Of a DNA stretch of 64,000 bases, positions 33,276-45,423 are shown piece by piece; position 1 is the stretch's first letter, and every line of letters starts with the position of its first letter. The translations under genes and the position numbers were made by a program. Source of the DNA: Ryuthela nishihirai (Eukaryota; Arthropoda; Arachnida; Araneae; Heptathelidae); contig JAWZYU010000034.1 in NCBI GenBank assembly GCA_038380435.1, positions 6,678,704 to 6,742,703 on the forward strand, read 5' to 3'. Under the pieces are notes generated by a model, which was not told the DNA's origin, did not search any database, and worked only from the letters and a program-made list of their open reading frames with translations.

Positions 33276-33984
33276 CTTAAACGTAAACAAAGAAAAAAAA
33301 ACCTGTTACCACTTTTACAAATGTTGCACTCCTTTCTAAACCACCACTGACCCACTTATTTGTAAGGCAGACATCAGTAATAAGTTACAGACCGTACAAA
33401 CTCACACCAATGCCCGGATTTGCAATACGCATGCGTAACAATCATCCAGTAGCAGTCAAGCTAAACATCCTAGCAGCAGACGAGAGTCCCTAATTTTAAG
33501 GTTATTGCCAGATAAGTTCAGTGAATACAAACCTGTAGCACAGAAATCGTCACCGAATACAGTTCAATACAGTTGAAATTAAAATTTTGTAATAATATCG
33601 AGTTACAGCCACCATGAGAGAGGAAAACTAAAATATTCGAGAAATATATATAATATATACCGTGATCAGATTTCATATTCAAAAATCGAGAGATTATCAT
33701 ACCCATCATCAAAATGGATTTTTTTTTTTCTTCGAGTATCAGGAATATTTTACAGAGTTCTACGTACAATTTAAACATTGTTGGCAACATTGTGCATTAC
33801 TTAGGTCACAAATTTATACTTCACTTTAAGGGGCCCCATCCACTTCTCAGAATGCATGTCAGCAGGGTCGGATTTATAATAAGGCACACTAAGCGATAGC
33901 TAAGGGGCCACATTGAAAGTAGCCTCACAAGACATCATTGGCTTATTCATTAAGTTAATACATTTCTTTTGTTGCATACTAAAA

Positions 33985-34100
33985 CTATTGCTGAGGTCCT
34001 GCCATCCTCACAGACCTACTATGGCATATAAACTGACCGGCTCCTGTCAGACATCTGTGGCAAGCAGCTGCTTGAGGAGGTATTTATTTATTTTTTTTTT
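33985..34100 (+). mobile_element. SINE B copy 7, 5'-truncated
   Basis: From GCTGAGGTCCTGCCATCC through the CTGTCAGACATCTGTGGCAA block to a TATTTATTTATTTTT tail. The tRNA head is missing. Confidence 0.78.
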
Positions 34101-34465
34101 AAACTATATTTACAATTAGTGATAAACACCTGCGGAAATTGAAAAAAAAGAACACCCAGAAGGAATTACTTTAGGAACGTCATATTATAATACGTTAATA
34201 GTTAAGGGCAGCAGAAACCGTGAACCAAGATTGACAGTCATTGGATGAAATAATGACGTCACTGAGGACGACAACATGCAAATGTACGCAGCGCGTTTTT
34301 AAGGACTAAGGCGTGAAGAAAGAAGTTATTCGTTTTGCGTCATGCTGTTCAATGCATTTTCATAAAGTTAAAGGCAAAACAAATAAAATTGTAAAAGTTG
34401 AATTTCCAAATCGTGTCACCACATCTGGTGAAAGATGTGTCCAGTAACATAGTAAACAAGGATTT

Positions 34466-34668
34466 TAACATAAAATAAATAAATACCCCTCAACCAGCAG
34501 TTTGCCACAGAGGACTGGCAGGAGCCTGTCAGTTTAATATGCCATAGTGTGACGACGGTGGGGAATCAGCAGAAAAATAGATCAAACATCCATGCCTTAC
34601 CCAGGGCTCAAACCCAGGTCCTATTGATCAATAGCCAAGCGTGCTACCACTCGGCCACAGAATTTTTA
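34466..34668 (-). mobile_element. SINE B copy 8, full length
   Basis: Minus-strand copy with an AAATAAATAAATACCCC tail, a decayed palindrome (CAACCAGCAGTTTG), and a tRNA-like head with the B box complement GGGCTCAAACCC and CACTCGGCCACAG at the right end. Confidence 0.8.
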
Positions 34669-35223
34669 ATGTTAGACAAATTACTTTTTTTTTCGAATAT
34701 TAATTTTCATATTTTAAATTTAGACATGGATAGAAATTGAAATTTGTAATAAACAATTAAGACGGCATTGGTATTTATTTTATTACGTTTTTTCGAGTGC
34801 CACAGGCAGTGTCACGTTTTATTTTTGGTGTTTAAATCATTTAATCCACTTGATTTTAACGTAAGGAACGAAAAACCATTTTGTTACCTGTATAAAAAAT
34901 ATTAAAACTAGTTTTTAACGACTGTGAATTGTTATTAAATTTTCTTGATTCTCATCTATTTATTTTTTATTATTATTATTGATTTTCATTCATAAAAGTA
35001 TAGAGTACAATACATTAACCATTTGACCAGCAAAGCTAAACAGCTTATCCGCAGGAAAGTGAATAAATTAAAAAAAAAGCATTGGTCATTCAGCCATAAT
35101 AACTGCTTGCATCATAAATATTTCACAAAACACCACATATAATATTCAGCTAATTGGTTTTCCCAAATAATCTTTCAATTTAGGTTTGAGTCTGCAATAT
35201 TCATCTATATCTAATATTTCCCT

Positions 35224-35950
35224 TGGGATCATCATCATCATCATCATCATCCTGAAGCAGCCATGAGCTACGCGGGCTACGTAGGTCCAACCAGTTCCGT
35301 GCAATTTAGTTGTCCAAGCATATCTATCGTGAGCTACATCTGCTGCATTGGGCCACTGGACACCAATTCTAACAAGGTCCTGTTTGACATGTCTAACTAC
35401 CGCATTCTAAGATTTCCCTATTTCTGAGGTCTCTAGGCACACTATTCATAAACCTATCCGCTAATCTATGATTATCTATACGTGCGGAATGGCCAAACCA
35501 ACGGAATCTATCTCTGCAGAGTATGCTGTTTAAAGGAGGTCGCCGACTCCCTTGTGTAACATCATCATTACTTACAAAGTTCAACCACTTAATGTCCTAG
35601 ACTTCGTAAGCATCTAGAATCAAAAGCATCAAGTTTCCTGTTACCTTGTTTACAAAGCATCCACGTTGCACTACCATAACTAACCCTAGAAAGAACCAAA
35701 TTATTATACAGTATAATTTTAGTCTTTAGGTGTATACGCCTATATCTCCACACTCTCCGTAGATTCTTAAAAGTCCCGGCAGCATTCCCTATTCGTCTGT
35801 TAATCTCATAACATACATCACCAGTGTCCGTCACATAGCTCCCAAGACAATTAAACTTGACACCGGCTCAAAACTGCAACTGCTCAGATTAACTGAATCA
35901 CAGCCTGCCAGACCAATTTTCATCACCTTAGTTTTCACTCTATTGATTGA
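35224..35950 (-). pseudogene. LINE copy g: 3' end with ATC tail
   Basis: The minus-strand 3' end has an (ATC)7-8 tail at 35229-35252. The C-terminal region is well kept. 35834-35589 reads MTDTGDVCYEINRRIGNAAG, then TFKNLRRVWRYR and LSRVSYGSATWMLCKQ. 35584-35393 reads NFVSNDDVTQGSRRPPLNSI and DRFRWFGHSARI. It stops just after the reverse transcriptase, so it is a strongly 5'-truncated copy. One of the cleaner copies at amino-acid level. Confidence 0.85.
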
Positions 35951-36838
35951 AAAATTGACAAATTCTTTAAATTGTGATGATTTAATCGATGGTTGTGGGA
36001 ACAGAAAACTCGTAATAAAACCCTTTGATGGTTTTTGATGGAAAAGTTTTTAGTAAAAGCAATATTCAATATTGCAATTTGAGAGTAAACTGCGATTCAC
36101 TCCAAAAATATTTTAATGCTTATTAGTAATATTTATACTTTTTGTTTACTACATATGATTCTGTTATATTTCTGAGATTATTTTTCTACAATACTTTAAA
36201 TAAAAATAATTAAAATTTTTAATAATTTCGCTTGAACCAAACGCCCAAATATTTAAAAAAAAAAAAAAAGAATTAAATAAGGGGTCTTGAATCTAATGTG
36301 CGCCTGGGATCTCAAAATGTTTAAATCCGGCTGTGATGTCAAGGCAAGGAAAGGTTTTACTCAGGTTTACTCCAGTCCAAACTTTGCGTGATGTCAACAA
36401 GAACAAGTTCGCTCAGTGCTGCTTGCCGAGGACTATAGTTAATCAATTATTAACATAGGCTTCAGCTCGTGATTGATAATTTACCTGAAGTGCTCCTGAA
36501 TCTAACTAGTGCACTTTAGTGAACTATAATCGTCATAGTTTCTTCTAAACATTGATAGTTCATGGCACTGTATTCGAAAATATGTCGAAAACTTTCTGGG
36601 AAATTTTTTTAAATGCCTATATTTCTATGCCATGTAACCTTTCCTTCGAACATGCTCTATATTCATTTAACAAAGTCATATGTGAATTATTCAATGCTTC
36701 TTTGGTAGCCATTCCCGACACCAAAATCTGTGTTTACTCTTCCTTATATAAACACAATAGGACAAAATATTTCCTAAGAATGCAATTCCATTCTTTTAGA
36801 AAGCGGAGCAATTTAATATTAATAAACTATTTACTCAC

Positions 36839-37010
36839 CAGATGGCGACAATTTCTCCATGCTAGAAAACTGAACAGGTGGATAGGTGATTCTAGCAAAC
36901 TTTCTAGAAGTACTGCAGAAGCTTGTTATGAAGCTCGAACAAACAGGAGGCAAGGATGCAGGGCATGTTTTAGCACGCAATTCATTCTGATAAGTGGCTG
37001 GGGCGTTTAA
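36839..37010 (-). other. Candidate first coding exon
   Basis: On the minus strand, ATGGAGAAATTGTCGCCATC (from 36860) continues as TG and is followed at once by GTGAGTAAAT, a near-ideal splice donor. The coding part is MEKLSPSG with the last codon split after one base. The frame is open upstream but has no other ATG, so 36861-37010 may be 5' leader. I do not recognise the gene. The opposite-strand 152-codon open frame over this region shows no domain. Confidence 0.33.
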
Positions 37011-37019
37011 GGTCACAAA

Positions 37020-38679
37020 CTCGAACGTTGACTACAAAAGTTCCAAACTAGCTGGGGAAAAAGAAAGCATCTAATGTATTTTTGCTATAGTAATAATAGA
37101 ATTTTTGTAGTTATTACACAACATCGTCGTGTTCCTCCGCAGGATTCAGAAATCATTATAAACAAGACAAATCTTTTAATTTTGAATATCTTCAAGTAAC
37201 CTAAGTAACAAAGTCGAGAAGACTTATAAATCACGTTTGCGGGCAATTGACGGAGCTGGTGCTAGTTCAGTTTGTAGAACACCCAGCACGTACCTGGGAG
37301 ACATGGGTTCGGATTCCATACAACGACAAAACTCATTTTTTCCTCCAAAAGTATTTCTTGAATTCTATATCAACAAGTAATCTGTGCCTTTACTATTCAT
37401 TGATTCTTGCATTAAAAACACTTTAGCATAAGTGACTTCCTGATTTACGTCTTATTCAGAGCAATATTCGATAAAGTTACTTCTCTTGATCACAAATGGT
37501 GCAATGGGTGACAAGGTTGAGAAGATTTATAAATCACATTAGCGGATAAATTAGAAGCGAGTTATGAGAAGTGCTTAGAATACCTGGCATTTACTGGGGG
37601 ACAGAAGCGTAGCAAAGTAGTATGGTTGAGGGGGGGGGGGGGAAGACAACAAACATTCTGCCAACTGAGAAAATAAGATCTTTACATAATTTCTTTCTCT
37701 ATCGCATCTGAATTAACAAACTGTACTGATTTAATGGGAATAAAAACTCCTATGAGTACGTCATAGTCTACGCATTAGAAAGTTACAGCAGCAGTTTCAA
37801 ATTGCTATTAAAAACTAAATAATGCCAAGATGGAAAATCTCTGCTTTGCAAACAAGATCACGATCAAAGCAAAAGCAGTGGAATAAAGATTAATAAAAAT
37901 CGATACAGAAGAACAAAAATTTCAGAAGTGGCGATAAATTATATTTTTATTATTTCCATTCGATTATTAACATAGCTGGTAAAAGATAAATTGAAATAAA
38001 GATCTGGTGTTTTATTTCAATCGAATTTAATTATATGCCAAGATCAAAATATTATCTCAGAATCATCTAATAGAAATTCTATGATAAAGCAGGGAAAAAA
38101 TATTCATACAGAATTACGTTACTCTACGTGTGATCGAAACGGAAATTTTTAAAATAGGAGTTCTTACTTACAAACTGATACACGTTTGTGAAATCATATA
38201 AAATAATTAAAGAATATTCAGAAAAGCTTTTCGATTATAATCAGGGCATAAAGTTAACTGTAGGCAGTACAAAATAATCTAGCAATGAAATTGTTCATTA
38301 TAACACAAATTATCTATTTTTAATATGGCTATAGAAGCCATATTAAAAAACGAAAAAAAGAATATTTTATTTCAATTAATAACATTTTATCTGCATTGGG
38401 ATTACTCGCCTATTCGTTAAGGAAAAAAAATATTTATCTGAATCCTTCTAAATGAATGGGACACAAAATAATTTCTACAGGAAAATAAAGCCCATTTTAA
38501 ACCAAAATGAACATTTGCCAAATTCTTCGAAACTCCTGTGCATTACCAGAATATGTGAATACGACGGAATTTTGCCTTATTGGCTTAAAGTTAAAAAAAG
38601 TCTTCCATAAGCATTTCTGAGATCGTAACGAAACAATAAATGTAAACATGTGAGATGATTGACAAAGGGTTCGTCTTTT
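37020..38679. other. AT-rich stretch with two SINE-like units
   Basis: A tRNA-like unit at 37250-37325 has a CTAGTTCAGTTTGTAGAAC A-box region, a GGTTCGGATTCC B box and a TTTTTTCCTCCAAAAG tail. The preceding TTATAAATCACGTTTGCGGG recurs near 37520, giving a degenerate second copy 305 bp downstream. There is a poly-G run at 37630. I see nothing coding. Confidence 0.55.
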
Positions 38680-38704
38680 TACCACCACCACCACCACCAC
38701 CACC

Positions 38705-38764
<60 letters not shown>
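38680..38764. repeat. Compound microsatellite (ACC)n(ATC)n
   Basis: About 13 ACC/CCA units are followed by about 15 ATC units and run straight into the 3' end of LINE copy h. The long open frames of Met, Val, Asp, Gly, Pro or Ser over it are artefacts of the repeat. Confidence 0.97.
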
Positions 38765-38765
<1 letters not shown>

Positions 38766-41565
38766 AGCAGCCATGGGCTACGGAGGTCCAACCAGACCAT
38801 GCAATTTAGTTCTCCAAGCAAGTCTGTCCTGAGCTACATCTGCTGCATCTGGTCACTGCACACAAATTCCAACAAGGTCCTGTTTGACATTGTGTGCCCA
38901 CCACATCCTAGGTCTCCCTCTTCTTTCTGACACCTTGAGGTATACTGTTCATAACGCTATTCGCAAATCTATAATTATACATACAGGCAACGAGGTCAAA
39001 CCAATGGAGTCTCTCCATTGGTTTGGCCATGTTGCCCGTATGTTACAAGTTTGGCCATGTTGCCCATATGTTACAAGTTTGCCATGTTGCCCATATAGTT
39101 ACAAAGTTGAACCACCTAATGACCAAGATACTGCATAAGCATCTAGAATCAAAGGCATATAGTTTCCTGTTATCTTGTTTACATAGTGTCCAAGTTTCAT
39201 TACCATAACTAACCCTAGAAAGGAACAAGCTATTATAAAATCTAATTTTAGTCTTCAGGTGTATACTCCTATTTCTCCACACTCTCCAGAGATTCTTAAA
39301 CGTCCCGGCAGCAATACCTATTTTTTCTGTTAAAATCGTGCCGCACATCACCAGTATCTATTATAATAAAAAAAAATAAATACCCCCTCAAGCAGCTGCT
39401 TGTCACAGAGGTCTGACCTGTCAGTTTATATGCCACAGTAGAAGATCTGAGAGGATGGCAGGACCTCAGCAGAAAACAACACGAACATCCATACCTTACC
39501 TGGGGCTCGAACCCAGGTCCTGTAGATCAGTAGCCAAGCGCGCTAACCACTCGGCCACAGGACGGCTCTATTATATAGCCCCCAAGATAATTAAACTGTG
39601 ACACCTGCTCAAGACTGCAACCATTCAGATTAACTGGATCACAGCCTGCCTGACCAATTTTCACTTTAATTTTCTCTCTGCTTATAACCAAACCTACTCT
39701 AGTACCAGTTTAATCAACAGTTCGAATGAAAGAGTTCATCTCATCAACATCATTTGTTAAAAAGGACTAAATCATCAGCGTAATCTAAACCAGAAATTTT
39801 CAGAAATTTTCTAAATCAGAAAAAAACTCTACACATTTCTCAGAAAAAACATACTAAAAAGAAAAGGAGACAAAATGCATCCATGTCGAACACCAGAAGT
39901 AATGCTGAACCAATTGCTACAAAGCCTTACCAACTCCCACACCGACTGAGTGTTATTATAGAGAGTTTTCATTACGTTAACTGACTTGTCTGATATGTCA
40001 TATGATCTCACAATCAACCACAAATTATGACGACCAACAGAGTCAAAAGTCTTTTTGAAATCAACAAAGATTTCTGAAACTCTACACATTTCTCAAGAAT
40101 CTGCCTAGGTGAAAATATCTGATCCACACATCCCCTACCATTTCTGAATCCACATTGTTCATTACGCAATTGATTGTCAACCAGATTCTTAATTCTATTA
40201 AGCACAATCATGGAAAGAACTTTCCCTGGAACAGAGAGTAGGTTGATACCCCTATAGTTATCACAAGAACTGCGATCACCTTTTTTGAAAATAGGAATAA
40301 TAATAGCTCTGGTAAAATCCTTAGGAACCATGCCTTTATCATAAAAGATATTCAAAATTTCAGTCATCCAAGTGGTAACCGAAACATTCCCAACTCTAAG
40401 CATTTCCCCTGGGAATCTATCCCTAGGGATTTATGAAGTTTAAGTTTAGAAAAGGCCAACATTAACGCCACCAATGCATCTATCATCATTACAAGCAATG
40501 GGAGTAGAGCTAACCACATTGTTTAGAACATCCCTGAAATACTCAGCTCACCTAGCCATGACAAAATCCTCACCTTCTATAATCTTACCTTGTTTATCCT
40601 TCAATCCTTGTATAGCTGTTTGTTTTCTACCACATAAAACATTAACTATCTGGTACAGCTCTCTGCTGTTGTGCTGCCTAACTGCTTCCTCGGCTTTGTC
40701 AGCCAAGCCATCAAGCCAAAGATTCTTATCAGCAGTTAACTGATCCTTTACACGTTTATTAAGTTCTCTGTAATGCTTTCTATTAAGACTAGTAGGGTAT
40801 TGATTAAGGACATTCCTGCAGTTCTTTCTTTCCGAAATAAGCTCAAGTGCCTTATCACTCAGATGATTCTGTCTCCTCTGCTCCTTTTTTCCTAAAAGAG
40901 TACTGTTAGTGTCTAAAAAAGCCTGTTTAAAATGATCCCATTCTTCCTCAGCTTCAGTAGTAAGCAAACCATGACTGTCATAATGACTAAGTAACCTATC
41001 ATTGTAAGCTTTGGCTATAACTGGATCTTTCAGAGCTTCAGTATTAAAAGTAAATTTTTTAACCCTAGCACAACACTTTTAAGTTTAAGTTGCAACACAC
41101 TTTTAACAAGGTAATGGTCATATCCAATTTCAGCTCCCCTATATGACCTGGTATTCCTAACAACCAGCCCATTTTGCTGTCAATATATAATCAATCATAT
41201 TCTTATGCAGCCCATCAGGTGAAACCCATGTGTACTTATGTATGTCGTAGTGTTTGTAGTAGGTGTTAGTTATTCTTAAACCATTGAGTTTACCTACCTG
41301 TAGAAGACGTTGCCCATTGCCATTGCAGCTATCAATACCAAAAAGATATTGGTAGCTCCTTCCCAAAGTTCAGAGACGGTACCAACTTTGGCATTGAAGT
41401 TATCTATAACAAGGGCTTTAAATCACCTATGATAAGGGCTATAACAAGATTCCTTTCTTGTCAGAATTCAAAATATCCTGAAGTTGTCCATAAAACCTAT
41501 CCTTCTCATCCTCATCAGCATCATCAGTGGGGGCATAACATTTGATATTGAAATATTTTACACTC
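38765..41565 (-). pseudogene. LINE copy h: best-preserved endonuclease-reverse transcriptase
   Basis: About 2.6 kb of LINE after removing SINE B9, read right to left. The copy begins inside the endonuclease (41366-41157: NGLRITNTYYKHYDIHKYTW, SPDGLHKNMIDYILT). 40967-40548 is a 139-residue linker (KALELISERKNCRNVLNQYP, SRELYQIVNVLCGRKQTAIQ). Reverse transcriptase follows. 40403-40014 reads AIIIPIFKKGDRSSCDNYRG, NEQCGFRNGRGCVDQIF and RQILEK. 40089-39829 reads IFVDFKKTFDSVGRHNL and GVRHGCILSPFLFS. The YADD polymerase box is intact at 39782-39771. The C-terminal region follows beyond the SINE (AAGTFKNLWRVWRNR, LFLSRVSYGNETWTLCKQD). It has stops and frame breaks but the active site is kept. The ATC microsatellite is its 3' tail. 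Confidence 0.9.
39366..39566 (-). mobile_element. SINE B copy 9, full length
   Basis: It is flanked by a perfect 9-base duplication, TCTATTATA, at 39357-39365 and 39567-39575. The tRNA-like head is at the right end, with a GGGCTCGAACCC B-box complement and CACTCGGCCACAG. The insertion is clean in LINE copy h. Confidence 0.93.
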
Positions 41566-41992
41566 ATCTAGTAGCAGCGTTTATTTTATTAGCAACATTA
41601 CTTTAGAAATTCCTATCACAATCGCATGAATTCTAATAAGTTGTATGCCCTACCGAAAATAAACTTTGCAGTCGAAACCAAAGTGATACTGGCGCCATTT
41701 TCTTCTCACCCCACAAAATAACAGTTGCCCTGAGAGTTTTATTAGTAGCTGTTATCTATAATATTGAAACTTAATCTCCCCAACATTAAAATATCAGAGA
41801 TCATTTTAATTAAACACAACACTGTTCAATAATCACAGCAGTTTTATTTACATTGTATCAGTATGTAATATATACTTATTAGATAGCTTGTGTACTAGCC
41901 ATATTAGCATTAGAGGCCCTAAATAGGTAGAGGTTGGCCATCTCAAAATTGGACGCCATGTTTTGTCGTCGCTCGGATTGTTTAGTGTGCAT
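41566..41992. other. Non-coding stretch
   Basis: I see no gene or clear repeat between LINE copy h and the hAT-type element. Confidence 0.45.
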
Positions 41993-43259
41993 CATTGAGG
42001 TAGTAATACTAGAGACAGGACTCCGATTCCCTTACCATTGACCGCCATGATCACAGACGGCTGTGTCTGCCGACTGCTTAGTGAAGAAAGATACCCATGA
42101 TGCCTTGCGAATTGGCTGCGAACAACGATGAAGGCTATTTAAAAATGCTTAACAAATGATTTAAATGGAGCAGAACTTTGCTGTTTTTCGTTTTTTATTT
42201 CAATGAGGTTATTCCAGTGTAGTAATTAAAGCAAAATAGATTTAATTAATACACACTTACTGATTTATGTCGATGAAAAACGAAGACGTTGGAAACTGCT
42301 TCTCTTTCAAATCGAGGTTTTGTAAGAAAATTGAAATAAAAATCGATATGTTCTTAATATGTGATTAAAGCTGAACTAAATTGACTGTAAACTTAGCAGC
42401 CTTTAATTTGAGCCCGTTTAAAACAGGAACAATGGTAAACATATTTTAAAATCTAATACATGATCAAATCATTCAGCTTAAGCGAAAGCCCTCAAAATTT
42501 ATAGAGCTTAATAGTGCAAATACGCCTCATTTATAAAAACATGAAAAGTCACATTTATTTTCTTCTTTCATTAAAAAAATATTAATTTTTATTAAAAATT
42601 GAAAGAAATAATCAGAGAGTGTAAACTTTTTTTTAATTCAGCTGAGGCAGAAAATCAAATCTCCTCCCAATAAATGACAGGATTTAATTTCATGCTATAA
42701 AAAAACCCAAATATTATAAGCTTGTACAATATATAATATGTTACCTAAATAATAATACACTTTGGCAAAATAAAAAATGCAAATCAGATATCTCATAAAT
42801 TTAATGCCATATGCTTAATATTTCTTATTGTAATAAAATATACGAAACCATTCTTTTAATTTCATGTTAATTCAGGTTTTAAATCACCTGCTTTACATAT
42901 GCAAATATTATTAGTTTCATATATTAAAAAATTCGTGAACTACTTTCGACTTAGACAGAAAGGTATATTGAAAAGTTAACAACCCTTTATTTTTAAATCC
43001 CTTAATTTAACAATTTCAGTTTTTAATTTATCACATAGAACACATATCGTAATTTTCGTAAAGTACTAACCACCTGAAATATCAAATTACTTCCTTTACA
43101 GCATTTATTTTTGCATCCGTACGCTGATCATGAAGTAAGCATTTCACTGTTTACTTATTAAAAACACCCAACTTTCTCCTCACTATCGACAAGGCTCAAC
43201 AGCTGTACATGTTCATGGCGTCCGTTGCCAGTCCTGTCTCTAGTAATATTACCTCAATG
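41993..43259. mobile_element. hAT-type non-autonomous element
   Basis: CATTGAGGTAGTAATACTAG at the left is the inverted counterpart of CATTGAGGTAATATTACTAG at the right, both continuing AGACAGGACT. The flanks GTGTGCAT (41985-41992) and GCGTGCAT (43260-43267) form an 8-bp duplication with one difference. The 8-bp size and CA..TG ends fit hAT. About 1.27 kb, AT-rich, no transposase. Confidence 0.78.
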
Positions 43260-43419
43260 GCGTGCATAGCTAAATGGTATTGCACGGAACTTATGGATTC
43301 CAAAAAAGGGTAGGGTAATATTTGATACAGATTTCAGTGTTCATGATTGGAAGCACTTTAGAAAAAGGCTAAAAGAGGAGAAGTAAATTTTAAGGCTTTT
43401 TTTCAAAAAAAATGTATAT

Positions 43420-44440
43420 TTTCGCTTTGTTGTCCGTCGACATCGAACTTTTCGTTTTGTTGTTCTGTAGACACAAGACTTTTCACTTTGTTAATCTGTA
43501 GAAGATATGTTTTAGCTTTGTTGTCTGTAAACATCGAACTTTTTTGTTTATACAGATAAATAAAAAATTCTTTCTGTGTTAGATAGGAATTAATGATATA
43601 TTACGATTTGCATTTTTCGAATCTCCCAAAAGTTATAACTGCGCCCTCTAACAGTGGAAAAAGTAGAAAATTCCAAAATATCAAACGAATATTCCAAATG
43701 ATGTAGTTATCTTAGAAGTTTAAAATTTCGGCGTTGAAATGTGAAGGTTACAAAGTTACCATTGGCAACAATCACTTGACCCTTTAGATCCAGGGGGAGG
43801 GGAGGTGAATACAAATCCTTTTTCGTTTTAACAGAAAAGTGTATGCTTTTAGAGATAAATTATAATTCTTTTTGGATTGGACAGGTATTGATGAAATATT
43901 ACAATTGGCTTTTTGCGAATTTCCCAAAAGCTATAATTGCGCCCTCTAACAATGGAACAAAATGGAAAAATTCCAAAAATTTAAAACAAATGTTGAAAAC
44001 GATGTAGTTATGCTAGAAATTTTAAATTTTGATCGTGGAATGTGACAGTCTTGAAAATTCCATTGATAAGAAGGAGTTGACCCTAAGCCCAAGGTAGGTA
44101 AGAAACGGAACGGTTTTGTTTTAAGAGATAATTGGAAATCTCTTTTTAGTTGGTTACTAATGAAATGTAATTCCCATTTTCAAAGGTAGTTTTAATTTAT
44201 ATCATTAGAGATCACTAAATATCGAAACTGCAAAACTTTTAACATATGTTTCAAGTGATCTGTTTATGGTAGAAATTTGGGTGTAGCGTTCTGTTATGGT
44301 AGAATTTTCACTGACAGCAATGATCTACCCACTATTTTCAGAGGAACGGGAGACAAGCAACTTTTCAAATTTAAGAACTAAAAGATAAATACTTTTTATG
44401 TTTTATAATTACTAATTACTATGTGCATTTCCCCCATCAT
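43420..44440 (+). repeat. Family H repeat: three tandem units of about 270-300 bp
   Basis: Units begin near 43551, 43850 and 44124 with an AGAGATAAAT-like start. They contain GATGAAATATTACAATT and, in the first two, CCCAAAAG.TATAA.TGCGCC and CTCTAACA.TGGAA. The third is more diverged. A partial unit precedes them at 43420-43550 with repeated CTTTGTTGTCTGTAGACA-like words, and a partial start follows at 44384. No coding potential. Confidence 0.75.
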
Positions 44441-44445
44441 ACATT

Positions 44446-44551
44446 AAAAAATAAATAAATAAATAATCCCTCAAGCAGCTGCTTGTACAGAGATCTGACA
44501 GGAGCTTGTCAGTTTATATGCCATAGTAGAAGGTCCATGAGGATGGCGGGA
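44446..44551 (-). mobile_element. SINE B copy 10, truncated, with a snapback
   Basis: The tail, the CAAGCAGCTGCTTG block and the CTGACAGGAGCTTGTCAG block are present. The copy then runs into CATGAGGATGGCGG (44536-44549), GATT, and the exact complement CCGCCATCCTCATG (44553-44566), followed by TACCTTC and GTATGGACCT. The family's own sequence is thus inverted at the breakpoint. Confidence 0.78.
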
Positions 44552-44789
44552 TTCCGCCATCCTCATGTACCTTCGTATGGACCTCCGTAATTAAAACTTT
44601 TAAGGAGTAAAAAAGTAGGCAAAGGAAGAACTTCATTCTCTTTGAAAATGAGATTCCCATATGCGCCAGAGGCGATATGCGTTCTTCTAGTTATTTTACA
44701 CTTTCAGTAACCTCTGATAGTGGAAATTCGAACTACTGTATAATTGACAAAATAAACTATTGATATTTTATTAGTACCTGTAATGTGCA

Positions 44790-45060
44790 GAAAAAGTTTT
44801 TCTTTTATCTCTTAAAGCAGAAAAGTTACATTTTACCAATGGGACAAATCATTACTACTAGGGTAAACCACTTGATCATTACACTCTATGACCAAAAATT
44901 TAAGTTTCTAGCAAAAATAGATCATTTGCCATATTTATTTAAAATTTGGTATTTTCGAGCTTTTTTCCGCCGCTAGAGGTCGCCTTTCGAGTTTTTATTT
45001 ACCGCCTTCAGCACTCTTCCCATCAGTTGGAATTTCCAGTGTTAGAGGGTGATGGGGATT
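44790..45060 (-). repeat. Family H repeat unit, inverted copy
   Basis: It shares TTATCTCTTAAAG at the start, an ACCAATGG..AAATCATT-like block, TAAACCACTTGATCATTACA, the CCGCCGCTAGAGGTCGC block and the GGGATTCGAAAAATG end with other units read on the minus strand. Strongly diverged. Confidence 0.6.
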
Positions 45061-45067
45061 CGAAAAA

Positions 45068-45176
45068 TGTAAATATTAATATTTTTGTGGAAAAAGTTTC
45101 GCCGATGTATGGAATTCGAACCCGCATCTCTCCAGAAACATGCCAGAGTATTCTAACCTGTTGAACTAACGCCGGC
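45068..45176 (-). mobile_element. SINE D, minus copy
   Basis: This tRNA-derived unit on the minus strand has an A box (GTTAGTTCAACAGGTTAGAA) and a B box (GGTTCGAATTCC), followed by CGGCGAAACTTTTTCCAC. It is mirrored by the plus copy at 45424-45525, about 100 bases with some mismatches. Confidence 0.75.
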
Positions 45177-45423
45177 TTTTTTCACAAAAAACATTTATTG
45201 TTTTATACATTTTTAAACTTCTACAGTTAATGCTGAGATTATCAAATATTGTTTAAATCATTAATTACGCTAAATAGCGTGATGTGACTTCATTATTTAT
45301 TTCAAATCTTACTCAGAGCACTAAAAAAGAAATAGTTGCCACCCAAGATCATAAATGGCGCCATAAGGAGGCACCCAAAATTAACGGGAAGAGTAATAGT
45401 CATTATTAGGGGGAAAAAGAATG

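Larger units (their letters stand above)
33863..36333. mobile_element. Possible hAT-like non-autonomous element
   Basis: The left end CAGGGTCGGATTTATAATAA and the right end (complement CAGCCGGATTTAAAC) are imperfect inverted ends, with GGGGCC/GACCCC-type sequence inside each. The flanks CATGTCAG and GATGTCAA share six of eight bases. hAT elements make 8-bp duplications. The span includes SINE B7, SINE B8 and LINE copy g as later arrivals. No transposase is visible. Confidence 0.4.

Noticed and set aside
36552..37010. 152-codon open frame on the plus strand, longest non-transposon frame nearby
   Set aside because: No recognisable domain or start context. A minus-strand ATG with a strong donor overlaps it.
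38497..38930. Long open frames of poly-Met/Val, poly-Asp/Gly and poly-Pro/Ser
   Set aside because: They are the three readings of the (ACC)n(ATC)n microsatellite; no gene context.
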